DNA of 64,000 nt, from assembly GCF_023218175.1 (NCBI RefSeq), contig NZ_JALPTH010000013.1, forward strand, positions 62,001-126,000. Direction: 5' to 3'. The translations under genes were made by a program, and so were the position numbers. Below the pieces are notes generated by a model. That model saw nothing but the letters and a program-made list of their open reading frames with translations. It ran no database searches and had not been told where the DNA came from. Positions within the stretch are counted from its first letter, which is position 1, and every line of letters begins with the position of its first letter. This DNA is from Streptomyces lichenis. GTDB lineage: Bacteria; Actinomycetota; Actinomycetes; Streptomycetales; Streptomycetaceae. Of the stretch, positions 1 to 7,168 are shown piece by piece.

Positions 1-135
1 CTGAGTGCCGTGTACTGAGCCCGGGAAAACCTGTTTCGCCTGCTCATGACCGGCTGTTAGCGTGAGCGTGCGAGGCCATGGAGGGGCTTCCTTCTCCTCA
101 CTTTCCTGAAACCAGTTCCTCCGCTTTCCTCGCCG

Positions 136-178
136 ACGACGATGCCGGGGCTCCGTACGGGGACCCCGGCATCGTCGT
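136..178. terminator. 15-bp stem hairpin
   Basis: Perfect inverted repeat with arms at 136-150 and 164-178 and a 13-nt loop. It has no T-tract, which is usual for streptomycete terminators. Confidence 0.5.
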
Positions 179-216
179 GTTCGCTCGCGGTGGTGTGCGC
201 GGCCGGGAACGGAGAA

Positions 217-257
217 GAGCGCGGAGCAGGGGGACCGTAAACCCCTGCTCCGCGCTC
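217..257. terminator. 16-bp stem hairpin
   Basis: Perfect inverted repeat GAGCGCGGAGCAGGGG (217-232) with its complement at 242-257 and a 9-nt loop. It lies 40 bp after another strong hairpin, so the pair may form a double terminator. Confidence 0.5.
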
Positions 258-549
258 TGGTCTGGGAGGGTCCGGGAGGACATCGGGTGCGGCGGACCCG
301 GATGTGGAGCCGTCCGGCGGTGCGAGGCTGGCGCGACAGGACGTTCGCGCCGCCGGACGGAGTCTCAAGTGGCCCTCGAAAGAGGGATGGTGGGACCGCG
401 GCGGCGGCGACGGAGTGGTCCGGCGAGCCCCTTCCTTCAGGTCTGGAAGGGGAGCCGGGCTCCTTGCCACCGCACTGGCACGCTCGCCGCCGCGGTCCTC
501 ACATCGTCCGTACCGCCGGCCACCCCTCATCCGGGCCGTGGTACGGACT

Positions 550-586
550 GCGTACGGCGACCGACCTCCCGTCGGGAGCCGTACGC
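550..586 (-). terminator. catalase terminator
   Basis: Arms GCGTACGGC (550-558) and GCCGTACGC (578-586) enclose a second short stem (561-565/571-575). It begins 9 bp past the catalase stop on the minus strand. Confidence 0.6.
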
Positions 587-595
587 GGTCTGGGA

Positions 596-2053
596 TCAGT
601 CCTCGCGCAGGGCGCTGACGGCCTCGGCCACGCGCTTGCCGTAGTCCGGGTCGGCGGCGGCGAAGTGCGTGACGATCTTGTCGATGACGTCCTCGCGGGA
701 GACCTGGGACAGTCCGCCGGCGATGTTGGCGACGAGGCGCTTCTTCTCCTCCTCCGACATCAGCCGGTACAGCTCACCCGCCTGGAAGAAGTCGTCGTCC
801 TTGACGTGCTGCGGCGCGGCGTGGGTGCCGGTGTGGCCGTGCACGGCGAACGGGGCGGAGAGCGGGACACCGGTCTGTGCGGGGCCGGAGTACGAGTTGG
901 GCTCGTAGTTCTTGTCGTGGCGCGAGCCGTATCGGGTGGCCATCAGGCCGTCGCGGCCGTAGTTGTCGACCACCGCGTTCTTCGGGGTGTTGACCGGCAG
1001 CTGGGTGTGGTTGACGCCCAGGCGGTAGCGGTGCGCGTCGGCGTAGGCGAACAGCCGGCCCTGGAGCATCTTGTCCGGGGAGGGGCCGATGCCGGGCACG
1101 AAGTTGTTCGGGGAGAAGGCGGCCTGCTCGACCTCGGCGAAGATGTTGTCCGGGTTGCGGTCCAGCACCATCCGGCCGACCCGCTGGACGGGGTAGTCGG
1201 CGTGCGGCCACACCTTGGTCAGGTCGAAGGGGTTGAAGCGGTAGTCGGCCGCCTCGGCCGCCGGCATGATCTGCACATACAGCGTCCAGGAGGGGTTCAC
1301 CCCGCGCTCGATGGCCTGGAGCAGGTCCGTCTGGTGCGAGGTGGCGTCCGCGCCGACCGTCTCGGCGGCCTGCTCGGCGGAGAGGCAGCGGATGCCCTGG
1401 TTGGTCTTGAAGTGGTACTTGACGAAGAAGGCCTCGCCCGCCGCGTTGGTCCACTGGTAGGTGTGCGAGCCGAAGCCGTCCATGTGGCGGTACGAGGCGG
1501 GGATGCCGCGGTCGCCGAACAGCCAGGTCACCTGGTGGGTGGCCTCGGGGGAGTGGGCCCAGAAGTCCCAGACGTTGTCCGGCTCCTGGCGGCCGGTGAA
1601 CGGGTCGCGCTTCTGGGAGTGGATGAAGTCGGGGAACTTCACCGGGTCCTTGATGAAGAACACCGGGGTGTTGTTGCCGACCAGGTCGTAGTTGCCCTGC
1701 TCGGTGTAGAACTTCACCGCGAAGCCGCGCGGGTCGCGCACCGCGTCCGAGCCGCCGAGCGAGTCGGCGACGGTGGAGAAGCGGATGAACAGGTCCGTGC
1801 GCTTGCCGACGGAGGAGAGGAAGTCGGCCGAGGTGAAGCCGGTGACGTCGTCGGTGACCTCGAAGTAGCCGTACGCACCGGACCCGCGGGCGTGCACCAC
1901 GCGCTCCGGGATGCGCTCACGGTTGAAGCGGGCGAGCTTCTCCAGCAGGTGCTGGTCCTGGAGGAGGAGCGGGCCACCGACGCCGGCGGTGGCGGAGTTC
2001 TGGTTGTCGGCGACGGGGGCGCCGGACTCGGTCGTAAGCACGCGCTTCGACAT
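596..2053 (-). CDS. monofunctional haem catalase
   Basis: Decomposes hydrogen peroxide to water and oxygen in the cytoplasm. The 485-aa length is that of small-subunit catalases. Visible landmarks are the active-site motif RVVHARGSGAYGYFEV with the distal His at 54, the NNTPVFF segment with Asn127, and the proximal haem motif RLFAYADAHRYRLG with Tyr337. The flavodoxin-like C-terminal domain of large catalases is absent. It lies directly downstream of the tartronate semialdehyde reductase gene but has its own promoter region with two TTCAAC/GTTGAA-type operators 67-106 nt upstream. This suggests it is induced with urate breakdown, because urate oxidase makes H2O2. The family call is very secure; the link to uricase is inferred from context. 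Confidence 0.97.
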   Translation of the reverse strand: MSKRVLTTESGAPVADNQNSATAGVGGPLLLQDQHLLEKLARFNRERIPERVVHARGSGAYGYFEVTDDVTGFTSADFLSSVGKRTDLFIRFSTVADSLGGSDAVRDPRGFAVKFYTEQGNYDLVGNNTPVFFIKDPVKFPDFIHSQKRDPFTGRQEPDNVWDFWAHSPEATHQVTWLFGDRGIPASYRHMDGFGSHTYQWTNAAGEAFFVKYHFKTNQGIRCLSAEQAAETVGADATSHQTDLLQAIERGVNPSWTLYVQIMPAAEAADYRFNPFDLTKVWPHADYPVQRVGRMVLDRNPDNIFAEVEQAAFSPNNFVPGIGPSPDKMLQGRLFAYADAHRYRLGVNHTQLPVNTPKNAVVDNYGRDGLMATRYGSRHDKNYEPNSYSGPAQTGVPLSAPFAVHGHTGTHAAPQHVKDDDFFQAGELYRLMSEEEKKRLVANIAGGLSQVSREDVIDKIVTHFAAADPDYGKRVAEAVSALRED

Positions 2054-2119
2054 CGTGACCTTCCGATACGTACGGGGCTGCTGGCGGTGCGAGGAGCGTA
2101 TGGAGGCCCTTCAGCTCAC

Positions 2120-2159
2120 GTCAACAGTTTGTTGAATTGACTTCAACGGTTGATTGAAG
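2120..2159 (-). promoter_or_regulatory. tandem AllR-like operators before catalase
   Basis: Two inverted repeats of the same type lie with centres 22 bp apart. The first is GTCAAC-AGTTT-GTTGAA (2120-2136) with outer mismatch. The second is CTTCAAC-GGTTG-ATTGAAG (2141-2159), with one mismatch from a perfect CTTCAAC-N5-GTTGAAG. The same motif precedes the allantoinase and urate-operon genes. Assignment to the IclR protein at 21961-22770 is inferred. Confidence 0.6.
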
Positions 2160-2298
2160 CGGTTGGTTGGCGGGGGTTGATCGGCCGTCTGCCTGCGAGG
2201 GAGCGGTCCGAGTGCCGCCGAGGAGGTGGTCCGGGCGGCGCCGTCGCCTGGGCGCGACAGGACAGGTGTCGGCGCCGGCGCCGCCCGGAGTTCAGGGG

Positions 2299-2322
2299 GA
2301 GTCCCGGGGTGGTGCGGGACTC
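2299..2322 (-). terminator. hairpin at end of glxR
   Basis: GAGTCCCG (2299-2306) pairs with CGGGACTC (2315-2322). The stem overlaps the stop codon of the tartronate semialdehyde reductase gene and probably separates that operon from catalase. Confidence 0.5.
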
Positions 2323-3211
2323 AGAGCCGCGCGCCGGAGAGGCGCTCGACGGCGCGCAGCAGGGCGGAGTGGTCCAGGCCGCCGTCGCCCTGGGCGCGCA
2401 GCGAGGCGACCAGCTGGGCGACCACGGCGCCGACCGGCAGCGCGGCGCCGACGTTGCGCGCGGCGTCGGTGACGATGCCCATGTCCTTGTGGTGCAGGTC
2501 GATGCGGAAGCCGGGGGCGAACTCGCGGTTGAGGAAGTTGTCCTTCTTGCGGGTCAGCACCGTGGAGCCGGCCAGCCCGCCGTTGAGGACGTCCAGGGCG
2601 GCCTTGAGGTCCACGCCCGACTTCTCCAGGAAGACCACGGCCTCGGCGCAGGCCTGGATGTTGACCGCCACGATCAGCTGGTTGGCGGCCTTCACCGTCT
2701 GGCCGGAGCCGTGCGGACCGCAGAGCACGATGGTCTTGCCCAGCGCGTCCAGCAGCGGCTTGGCGGTGTCGAAGTCGGCCTGCCCGCCGCCGACCATGAT
2801 GGAGAGCACGGCCTCGATGGCGCCGGCCTCGCCGCCGGACACCGGGGCGTCCAGCACCCGGATGCCCTTGTCCGCGGCGGCCTTGGCCAGGTCCACCGAG
2901 GTCTGCGGGGTGATCGAGGACATGTCGACCAGCAGCGCGCCCCGCTTGGCGTTCTCCAGGATGCCGTCCGGGCCGTAGGCGATCGCCTCGACCTGCGGGG
3001 AGGCCGGGACCATGGTGACGATGACGTCGGCGTCGGCGACCGCCTCGGCGATGGAGGCCGCGGCGGTGCCGCCGGCCGCGGCCAGCCGGTCCAGCTTGTC
3101 CTGCTCCAGGGTGTAGCCGGTGACCGCGTAGCCGGCCTTCAGCAGGTTCTCCGACATGGGCGAGCCCATGATGCCGAGACCGATCCACGCGACCTTGGGA
3201 AGCGTGCTCAT
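2321..3211 (-). CDS. glxR: tartronate semialdehyde reductase
   Basis: Reduces 2-hydroxy-3-oxopropionate (tartronate semialdehyde) to D-glycerate with NAD(P)H, the last step of the glycerate route for glyoxylate. The 296-aa protein starts with a Rossmann motif (AWIGLGIMGSPMSENL, residues about 7-22), carries the 3-hydroxyisobutyrate dehydrogenase family signature around DAPVSGGEAGA and SIMVGG, and the catalytic Lys region AANQLIVAVN. The start was placed at ATG 3211, preceded by GAGG 9 nt away, and not at the longer frame upstream, whose extension is Pro/Arg-rich. It is 61 nt behind the hydroxypyruvate isomerase gene in one operon. Glyoxylate carboligase, which would supply its substrate, is not in the window. 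Confidence 0.93.
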   Translation of the reverse strand: MSTLPKVAWIGLGIMGSPMSENLLKAGYAVTGYTLEQDKLDRLAAAGGTAAASIAEAVADADVIVTMVPASPQVEAIAYGPDGILENAKRGALLVDMSSITPQTSVDLAKAAADKGIRVLDAPVSGGEAGAIEAVLSIMVGGGQADFDTAKPLLDALGKTIVLCGPHGSGQTVKAANQLIVAVNIQACAEAVVFLEKSGVDLKAALDVLNGGLAGSTVLTRKKDNFLNREFAPGFRIDLHHKDMGIVTDAARNVGAALPVGAVVAQLVASLRAQGDGGLDHSALLRAVERLSGARL

Positions 3212-3272
3212 ACGGGGTACCTCTTTCCAGCGGTGGTGCGGGGGTGACGTGGGTGGGCGGCGCGGACGGGTG

Positions 3273-4112
3273 TCAGCGGGCCGCGCGGTCGGCGCGGGGC
3301 AGCCAGTCGAAGGCGTCGGCGCTCGGGCGGTCGCCGGGCTTGTACTCCAGGCCGACATGGCCCTCGTAGCCGGCCTTGCGCAGGCGGTCGAGGAGGCCGG
3401 CGAGGTCGAGGCCGCCGGTGCCCGGCGCGCCGCGGCCCGGGTTGTCGGCGATCTGGACGTGGCCCGTCTTGGCGGTGTACGCGTCGATGACCTGCTCCAG
3501 ATCCTCGCCGTTCATGGAGAGGTGGTAGAGGTCCATCAGGAACTTGGCGTTGCCCAGTCCGGTGGCCTCGTTGACCTTGTCCACGACCTCGATCGCGGCC
3601 GGGGCGCTGACCAGCGGGTACAGCGGGGACTCCGGCTTGTTGAGGGCCTCGACCAGGAGGACGGCGCCGATCCGGTCGGCCGCGCGGGCGGCCAGCACCA
3701 GGTTCTCCAGGGCCAGCGCGTCCTGCTCGGCCGGGTCCGCGCCCTCGACGCGGTTGCCGTACAGGGCGTTGAGCGCCGTGCAGCCGACCGAGGCGGCGAA
3801 GTCGGCGGCCACCGCGATGTTGGCGCGGAAGCGGTCCGACTCCTCGCCGGGCACCGACAGGGCGCCGCGGTCGGGGCCGGGCAGCTGTCCGGCGTAGAAG
3901 TTCAGACCGGTCAGCTGGGTGCCGGCGTCCTCCAGGGCCTTCTTCAGCGCGTCGAGTTCGCTCGCCTCGGGCGTCGGCGTCTCGATCCAGGGCCACCAGA
4001 GTTCGACCGCGGTGAAGCCGGCCGCGGCGGCGGCCGCGGGGCGCTCCAGGAGCGGGAGCTCGGTGAAGAGGATCGACAGGTTCACATTGAAGCGCTGGTC
4101 CGTGAATCCCAT
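3273..4112 (-). CDS. hyi: hydroxypyruvate isomerase
   Basis: Interconverts hydroxypyruvate and tartronate semialdehyde in glyoxylate assimilation. The 279-aa protein has the TIM-barrel sugar-phosphate isomerase/epimerase fold. Recognisable Hyi segments are RFNVNLSILFTELPLLERP at the N-terminus, LVEALNKPESPLYP, LMDLYHLSMNGEDLE, HVQIADNPGRGAPGTG and GLEYKPGD, which carry the metal-binding Glu, Asp, His and Glu residues of the family. It is first in a two-gene operon with glxR. Its Shine-Dalgarno (AGGAG on the minus strand, about 4124-4128) touches one arm of a perfect CTTCCG-N5-CGGAAG palindrome, so a bound repressor would cover the ribosome-binding site region as well as the promoter. Confidence 0.92.
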   Translation of the reverse strand: MGFTDQRFNVNLSILFTELPLLERPAAAAAAGFTAVELWWPWIETPTPEASELDALKKALEDAGTQLTGLNFYAGQLPGPDRGALSVPGEESDRFRANIAVAADFAASVGCTALNALYGNRVEGADPAEQDALALENLVLAARAADRIGAVLLVEALNKPESPLYPLVSAPAAIEVVDKVNEATGLGNAKFLMDLYHLSMNGEDLEQVIDAYTAKTGHVQIADNPGRGAPGTGGLDLAGLLDRLRKAGYEGHVGLEYKPGDRPSADAFDWLPRADRAAR

Positions 4113-4126
4113 GAGGGGCGGCGCTC

Positions 4127-4164
4127 CTTCCGTATTGCGGAAGTTCGTTTCTGCTTAACGGAAG
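4127..4164 (-). promoter_or_regulatory. tandem operator before hyi-glxR
   Basis: A perfect palindrome CTTCCG-TATTG-CGGAAG (4127-4143) is followed 21 bp further (centre to centre) by a degenerate copy TTTCTG-CTTAA-CGGAAG (4148-4164). The spacer length equals that of the AllR-like motif but the arms differ. A related TTCCA-N5-TGGAA lies upstream of the IclR gene at 23004-23018. Confidence 0.55.
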
Positions 4165-4326
4165 ATTGCCTGGGTGTGTCAAAGGCTGTCAACCCCGGAT
4201 GGGGAAAAACCGGCCGCCGGGGGTTGTGCGTTTCTCCAAGGGGGGCAAGTGGGTGGTTCCGTGGCGCCGGGCGCCGGAGGCCTTGTCCGGTACGGGCTCG
4301 GCGGCCGGAAACCGATGCCCCGGCCT

Positions 4327-4332
4327 TACTGT
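4327..4332 (+). promoter_or_regulatory. -10 hexamer of a likely leaderless transcript
   Basis: TACTGT sits 6 nt before the ATG at 4339, which has no Shine-Dalgarno. This is the spacing expected when transcription starts at the start codon. Confidence 0.5.
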
Positions 4333-4338
4333 GAGTCC

Positions 4339-4593
4339 ATGCAGCGACTGAGAGTGGAGTTCACGACCGAGCCCTTCGACCTGGACGAGGCCCCCGCGCA
4401 CGCGCTGGTGGCCCGCGAGGTCATCGAGGGGGCGGACCTCGACGCCGTGGACGTGGGGCCGTTCGGCAACACCGCCGAGGGCGGGGCGGACGCCGTGCTC
4501 ACGGCGGTGGACTCGCTGCTGCGCCGGACCCTGGACGCCGGCGCCACCCGCGTCTCGCTCCAGGTCAACGTGGTGGGGGAGGGGGAGCAGTGA
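4339..4593 (+). CDS. thiamine-binding (MTH1187/YkoF-like) family small protein
   Basis: An 84-aa protein of the DUF77/MTH1187 ferredoxin-like family, whose members bind thiamine or related ligands as oligomers. The family pattern is visible in RVEFTTEPF at the N-terminus, VGPFGNTAEGGADAVL in the middle and ATRVSLQVNVV at the C-terminus. The ATG at 4339 was chosen because the conserved domain begins there and a -10-like TACTGT lies just upstream; a longer frame exists but adds only low-complexity sequence. Its TGA overlaps the GTG of the next gene by GTGA, so the two are translationally coupled. Its role beside a regulator and urate genes is unknown. Confidence 0.75.
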   Translation: MQRLRVEFTTEPFDLDEAPAHALVAREVIEGADLDAVDVGPFGNTAEGGADAVLTAVDSLLRRTLDAGATRVSLQVNVVGEGEQ

Positions 4594-4967
4594 CCGAGCC
4601 GGCCGACCACCCCCTGGTCACCGCGGTCAAGCCGCTGGTGGACGCCATGGGCGGAATGATCCTCGGGCCCGAGCAGGCGGTCGGTGACGACGTGGTCCTC
4701 GCCTGGGAGGGCGAGGACGTCCTCGCCGTACGGCTCCCGCAGCTCGCGGACTCCCTGGACCACATCCTCGCCGCCATGGAGCGCCGGCACGGGATGCCCC
4801 TCGCCGAGCTGGACCGCAAGACCAAGCAGGCGGTCGTCCGGGCGCTGGAGGCGCGGGGCGCCTTCTCGGTGCGGCACGGGGTGGAGACGGTGGCGGGCGC
4901 CCTGGGGGTCAGCCGGTTCACCGTCTACAACTACCTGAACAGGGAGAACGCCGCCAAGGGAGAGTGA
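4590..4967 (+). CDS. helix-turn-helix regulator with YheO/DauR-type C-terminus
   Basis: A 125-aa protein with GTG start overlapping the previous stop codon. Residues about 75-120 (KTKQAVVRALEARGAFSVR followed by a segment ending SRFTVYNYLNR) match the helix-turn-helix of the YheO/DauR transcription factor family. The first 70 residues (VKPLVDAMGGMILGPEQAVG, then an acidic strand-rich stretch) resemble a shortened PAS-type sensor and I do not recognise a ligand. DauR relatives control D-amino acid or related catabolism. Sitting between hyi-glxR and the urate operon, it could be a second, local regulator of this locus. That role is inferred. Confidence 0.7.
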   Translation: MTEPADHPLVTAVKPLVDAMGGMILGPEQAVGDDVVLAWEGEDVLAVRLPQLADSLDHILAAMERRHGMPLAELDRKTKQAVVRALEARGAFSVRHGVETVAGALGVSRFTVYNYLNRENAAKGE

Positions 4968-5122
4968 GGAGCGGGGGCTCCCGCGGAGCCCGGGCCGGGT
5001 CGGCCCGCCCGTCCAGCGCGCCGCCGTCCGGATGCCGGAACGGCGGCGCTTTCGCGCCAGGGGGCGGCCGGAAGCCACCGCGGAGCCCGGTGCGCGACCG
5101 TCACCCAGATTTGACAGCGAAG

Positions 5123-5141
5123 TTTCAACAAAGTGTTGACG
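5123..5141 (+). promoter_or_regulatory. AllR-like operator before urate operon
   Basis: TTTCAAC-AAAGT-GTTGACG, 73 nt upstream of the OHCU decarboxylase start. The arms match TTCAAC-N5-GTTGAA except for the final base. A TTGACA-like hexamer (5111-5116) overlaps the upstream side and may be a -35 element. Confidence 0.6.
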
Positions 5142-5213
5142 GGGCGTTCATCCAGGGCGTTAGCTATCCGCAGCCCGACCACAGCACAGCGAAAAGCAGC
5201 CACGGAGGCTCCC

Positions 5214-5726
5214 GTGACTTCGAGTACGACGCCGGGCCTCGCCCGGTTCAACACCTCCGCGGACGGCGACGCACGCGACGCCCTGCACGAGGTGTGCGCC
5301 AGTTCGGCGTGGGGGAGCCGACTGCTCGCCCAGCGCCCCTACGCCACCGTCGAGGACCTGCTGGGCGCCAGCGACGCCGCCATGGCCGAGCTGACCGCGG
5401 AGGACCTCGGGGAGGCGATGGCGGGGCACCCGCCGATCGGCCGCCCGAAGCCCGGCGACCCGACCTCCTCCCGCGAGCAGAGCGGAATGGCCGGCGCCTC
5501 CGAGGAACTCAAGGCGGAGATGCTCGAACTGAACCTGGCCTACCAGGACCGGTTCGGCCATGTCTTCCTGATCTGCGCCACCGGCCGGACCGGTGAGCAG
5601 ATGCGCGACGCGGTCAAGGAGCGGATCGGCCACTCGCCCGAACAGGAGCGGGAGATCGTCCGCGCCGAACTGGGCAAGATCAACCGCATCCGGCTCAACC
5701 GCCTCGTGGAGGAAGCGACCGCATGA
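5214..5726 (+). CDS. uraD: OHCU decarboxylase
   Basis: Decarboxylates 2-oxo-4-hydroxy-4-carboxy-5-ureidoimidazoline to S-allantoin, the third step of urate breakdown. The 170-aa length is that of the family. The catalytic His lies in AMAGHPPIGRP and the catalytic Glu in SREQSGM; the conserved FLICATGRTGEQM and the C-terminal LGKINRIRLNRL are present. The GTG at 5214 was chosen because GGAGG lies 5 nt upstream and the homologous sequence starts there; an upstream start would run through the operator. It overlaps the next gene by ATGA. First gene of the uraD-uraH-uox operon. Confidence 0.93.
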   Translation: MTSSTTPGLARFNTSADGDARDALHEVCASSAWGSRLLAQRPYATVEDLLGASDAAMAELTAEDLGEAMAGHPPIGRPKPGDPTSSREQSGMAGASEELKAEMLELNLAYQDRFGHVFLICATGRTGEQMRDAVKERIGHSPEQEREIVRAELGKINRIRLNRLVEEATA

Positions 5727-6112
5727 GCACCGCCACCACCGCCTCCGTGTCCACGCACATCCTGGACACCAGCGTGGGCCGCCCCGCCGAGGGCGTCCCC
5801 GTCACCCTCGCCGCCCGCCCGGGCGCCGAGGGGGAGTGGACCGCGCTCGGCGGATCCGCCACCGACGCGGACGGCCGCTGCAAGGACCTGCCGGCGCTGC
5901 CGGAGGGCACCACCCATGTACGCCTCGACTTCGACACCGAGGCGTACTTCTCCAAGAAGCAAGCCGAGGCGCAGCAGGACGCCCCCCGCGTAAGGGACAG
6001 CGGTGCGTTCTTCCCCGAGGTGGCGATCACCTTCGCCGTCGTACCGGGCGAGCACTACCACGTACCGCTGCTGCTCAACCCGTTCGGCTACTCCGTTTAC
6101 CGAGGGAGCTAG
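5723..6112 (+). CDS. uraH: 5-hydroxyisourate hydrolase
   Basis: Hydrolyses 5-hydroxyisourate, the unstable product of urate oxidase, to OHCU. The 129-aa protein has the transthyretin-like signature STHILDTSVGRPAEGVPV at the N-terminus and ends with YHVPLLLNPFGYSVYRGS, whose last four residues YRGS define the hydrolase as opposed to transthyretin. No signal peptide, so cytoplasmic. Its ATG overlaps the uraD stop, and urate oxidase follows after 8 nt, which fits a tightly coupled three-step pathway. Confidence 0.95.
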   Translation: MSTATTASVSTHILDTSVGRPAEGVPVTLAARPGAEGEWTALGGSATDADGRCKDLPALPEGTTHVRLDFDTEAYFSKKQAEAQQDAPRVRDSGAFFPEVAITFAVVPGEHYHVPLLLNPFGYSVYRGS

Positions 6113-6120
6113 CAGACACC

Positions 6121-7044
6121 ATGCCCACGATTCTCGGCCAGAACCAGTACGGCAAAGCAGAGAACCGCGTCGTCAAGATCACGCGGGACGGCGACACCCA
6201 CCACATCAAGGACCTCAACGTCTCGGTCGCCCTCTCCGGCGACATGAGCGACGTCCACCTCTCCGGCTCCAACGCCAACTGCCTGCCGACCGACACCACC
6301 AAGAACACGGTGTACGCGTTCGCCAAGGAGTACGGCATCGAGTCCGCCGAGCAGTTCGGCATCCACCTCGCCCGCCACTTCGTCACCTCGCAGGAGCCGA
6401 TCCACCGGGCCCGGATCCGGATCGAGGAGTACGCCTGGGAGCGGATCGAGACCTCCGAGGCCAACTCGAAGTTCATCGGCTCCGACGAGGTCAAGCACTC
6501 CTTCGTCCGCAAGGGCCAGGAGACCCGGGTCAGCGAGATCACCTACGACGGCGAGAGCTGGCAGGTCATATCCGGCCTGAAGGACCTGGTCGTCATGAAC
6601 TCCACCAACTCGGAGTTCTGGGGCTATGTGAAGGACAAGTACACCACCCTGCAGGAGGCGTACGACCGGATCCTCGCCACCCAGGTCTCCGGCCGCTGGC
6701 GGTTCAACTGGACCGACGACGAGCAGAAGATGCCCCACTGGGAGCGGTCCTACGAGCAGGTCAGGAAGCACATGCTGCAGGCCTTCGCCGAGACCTACTC
6801 GCTCTCGCTGCAGCAGACGCTCTACCAGATGGGCTCGCGGATCATCAACAGCCGCTCCGAGATCGACGAGGTGCGGTTCTCCCTGCCCAACAAGCACCAC
6901 TTCCTGGTCGACCTGGAGCCGTTCGGCCTCAAGAACGACAACGAGGTCTACTTCGCCGCGGACCGCCCGTACGGCCTGATCGAGGCCACCATCCTGCGGG
7001 ACGGCGTCGAGCCGAAGATCCCGGTCGACATGACCAACCTCTGA
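6121..7044 (+). CDS. uox: urate oxidase (uricase)
   Basis: Oxidises urate with O2 to 5-hydroxyisourate and H2O2, without cofactor. The 307-aa protein has GQNQYGKAENRVVKI at the N-terminus with the family's catalytic Lys, DTTKNTVYAFAKEYGI carrying the catalytic Thr, FVTSQEPIHRARIRIEEYAW, and SLPNKHHFLVDLEPFGLKN with the active-site His. It lacks the peroxisomal SKL end of eukaryotic uricases. ATG 6121 is preceded by GAGGGAG about a dozen nt upstream, overlapping the end of uraH. Third gene of the operon; the H2O2 formed explains the neighbouring catalase. Confidence 0.96.
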   Translation: MPTILGQNQYGKAENRVVKITRDGDTHHIKDLNVSVALSGDMSDVHLSGSNANCLPTDTTKNTVYAFAKEYGIESAEQFGIHLARHFVTSQEPIHRARIRIEEYAWERIETSEANSKFIGSDEVKHSFVRKGQETRVSEITYDGESWQVISGLKDLVVMNSTNSEFWGYVKDKYTTLQEAYDRILATQVSGRWRFNWTDDEQKMPHWERSYEQVRKHMLQAFAETYSLSLQQTLYQMGSRIINSRSEIDEVRFSLPNKHHFLVDLEPFGLKNDNEVYFAADRPYGLIEATILRDGVEPKIPVDMTNL

Positions 7045-7168
7045 CCCGCGCGGCGGACCGGCCGCGCCGGTCCTCCGCCCCGGGCGGCACCGCGCCCGAC
7101 AGCCAGGTCCCGCCGACCGCCGCCCGCCCGCAGCCGGGCCGGCGGCCGGCGGACCGGAGGGAACAGCA

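Larger units (their letters stand above)
1..595. other. non-coding stretch rich in hairpins
   Basis: I see no convincing gene here. Open frames on both strands lack a Shine-Dalgarno sequence and any recognisable protein. The stretch holds several strong inverted repeats: 136-150/164-178, 217-232/242-257, 310-320/350-360, 428-435/445-452 and 550-558/578-586. The last one follows the catalase stop codon on the minus strand and probably terminates it. The first two could end a gene lying left of the window. Confidence 0.6.

Noticed and set aside
1..595. Open frames at 57-530 (minus) and 78-644 (plus)
   Set aside because: They run through strong hairpins, lack ribosome sites and read as Arg/Pro-rich sequence.
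287..2140. A 617-codon plus-strand frame opposite catalase
   Set aside because: Val/Gly/Arg-rich shadow of the catalase gene with no recognisable domain.
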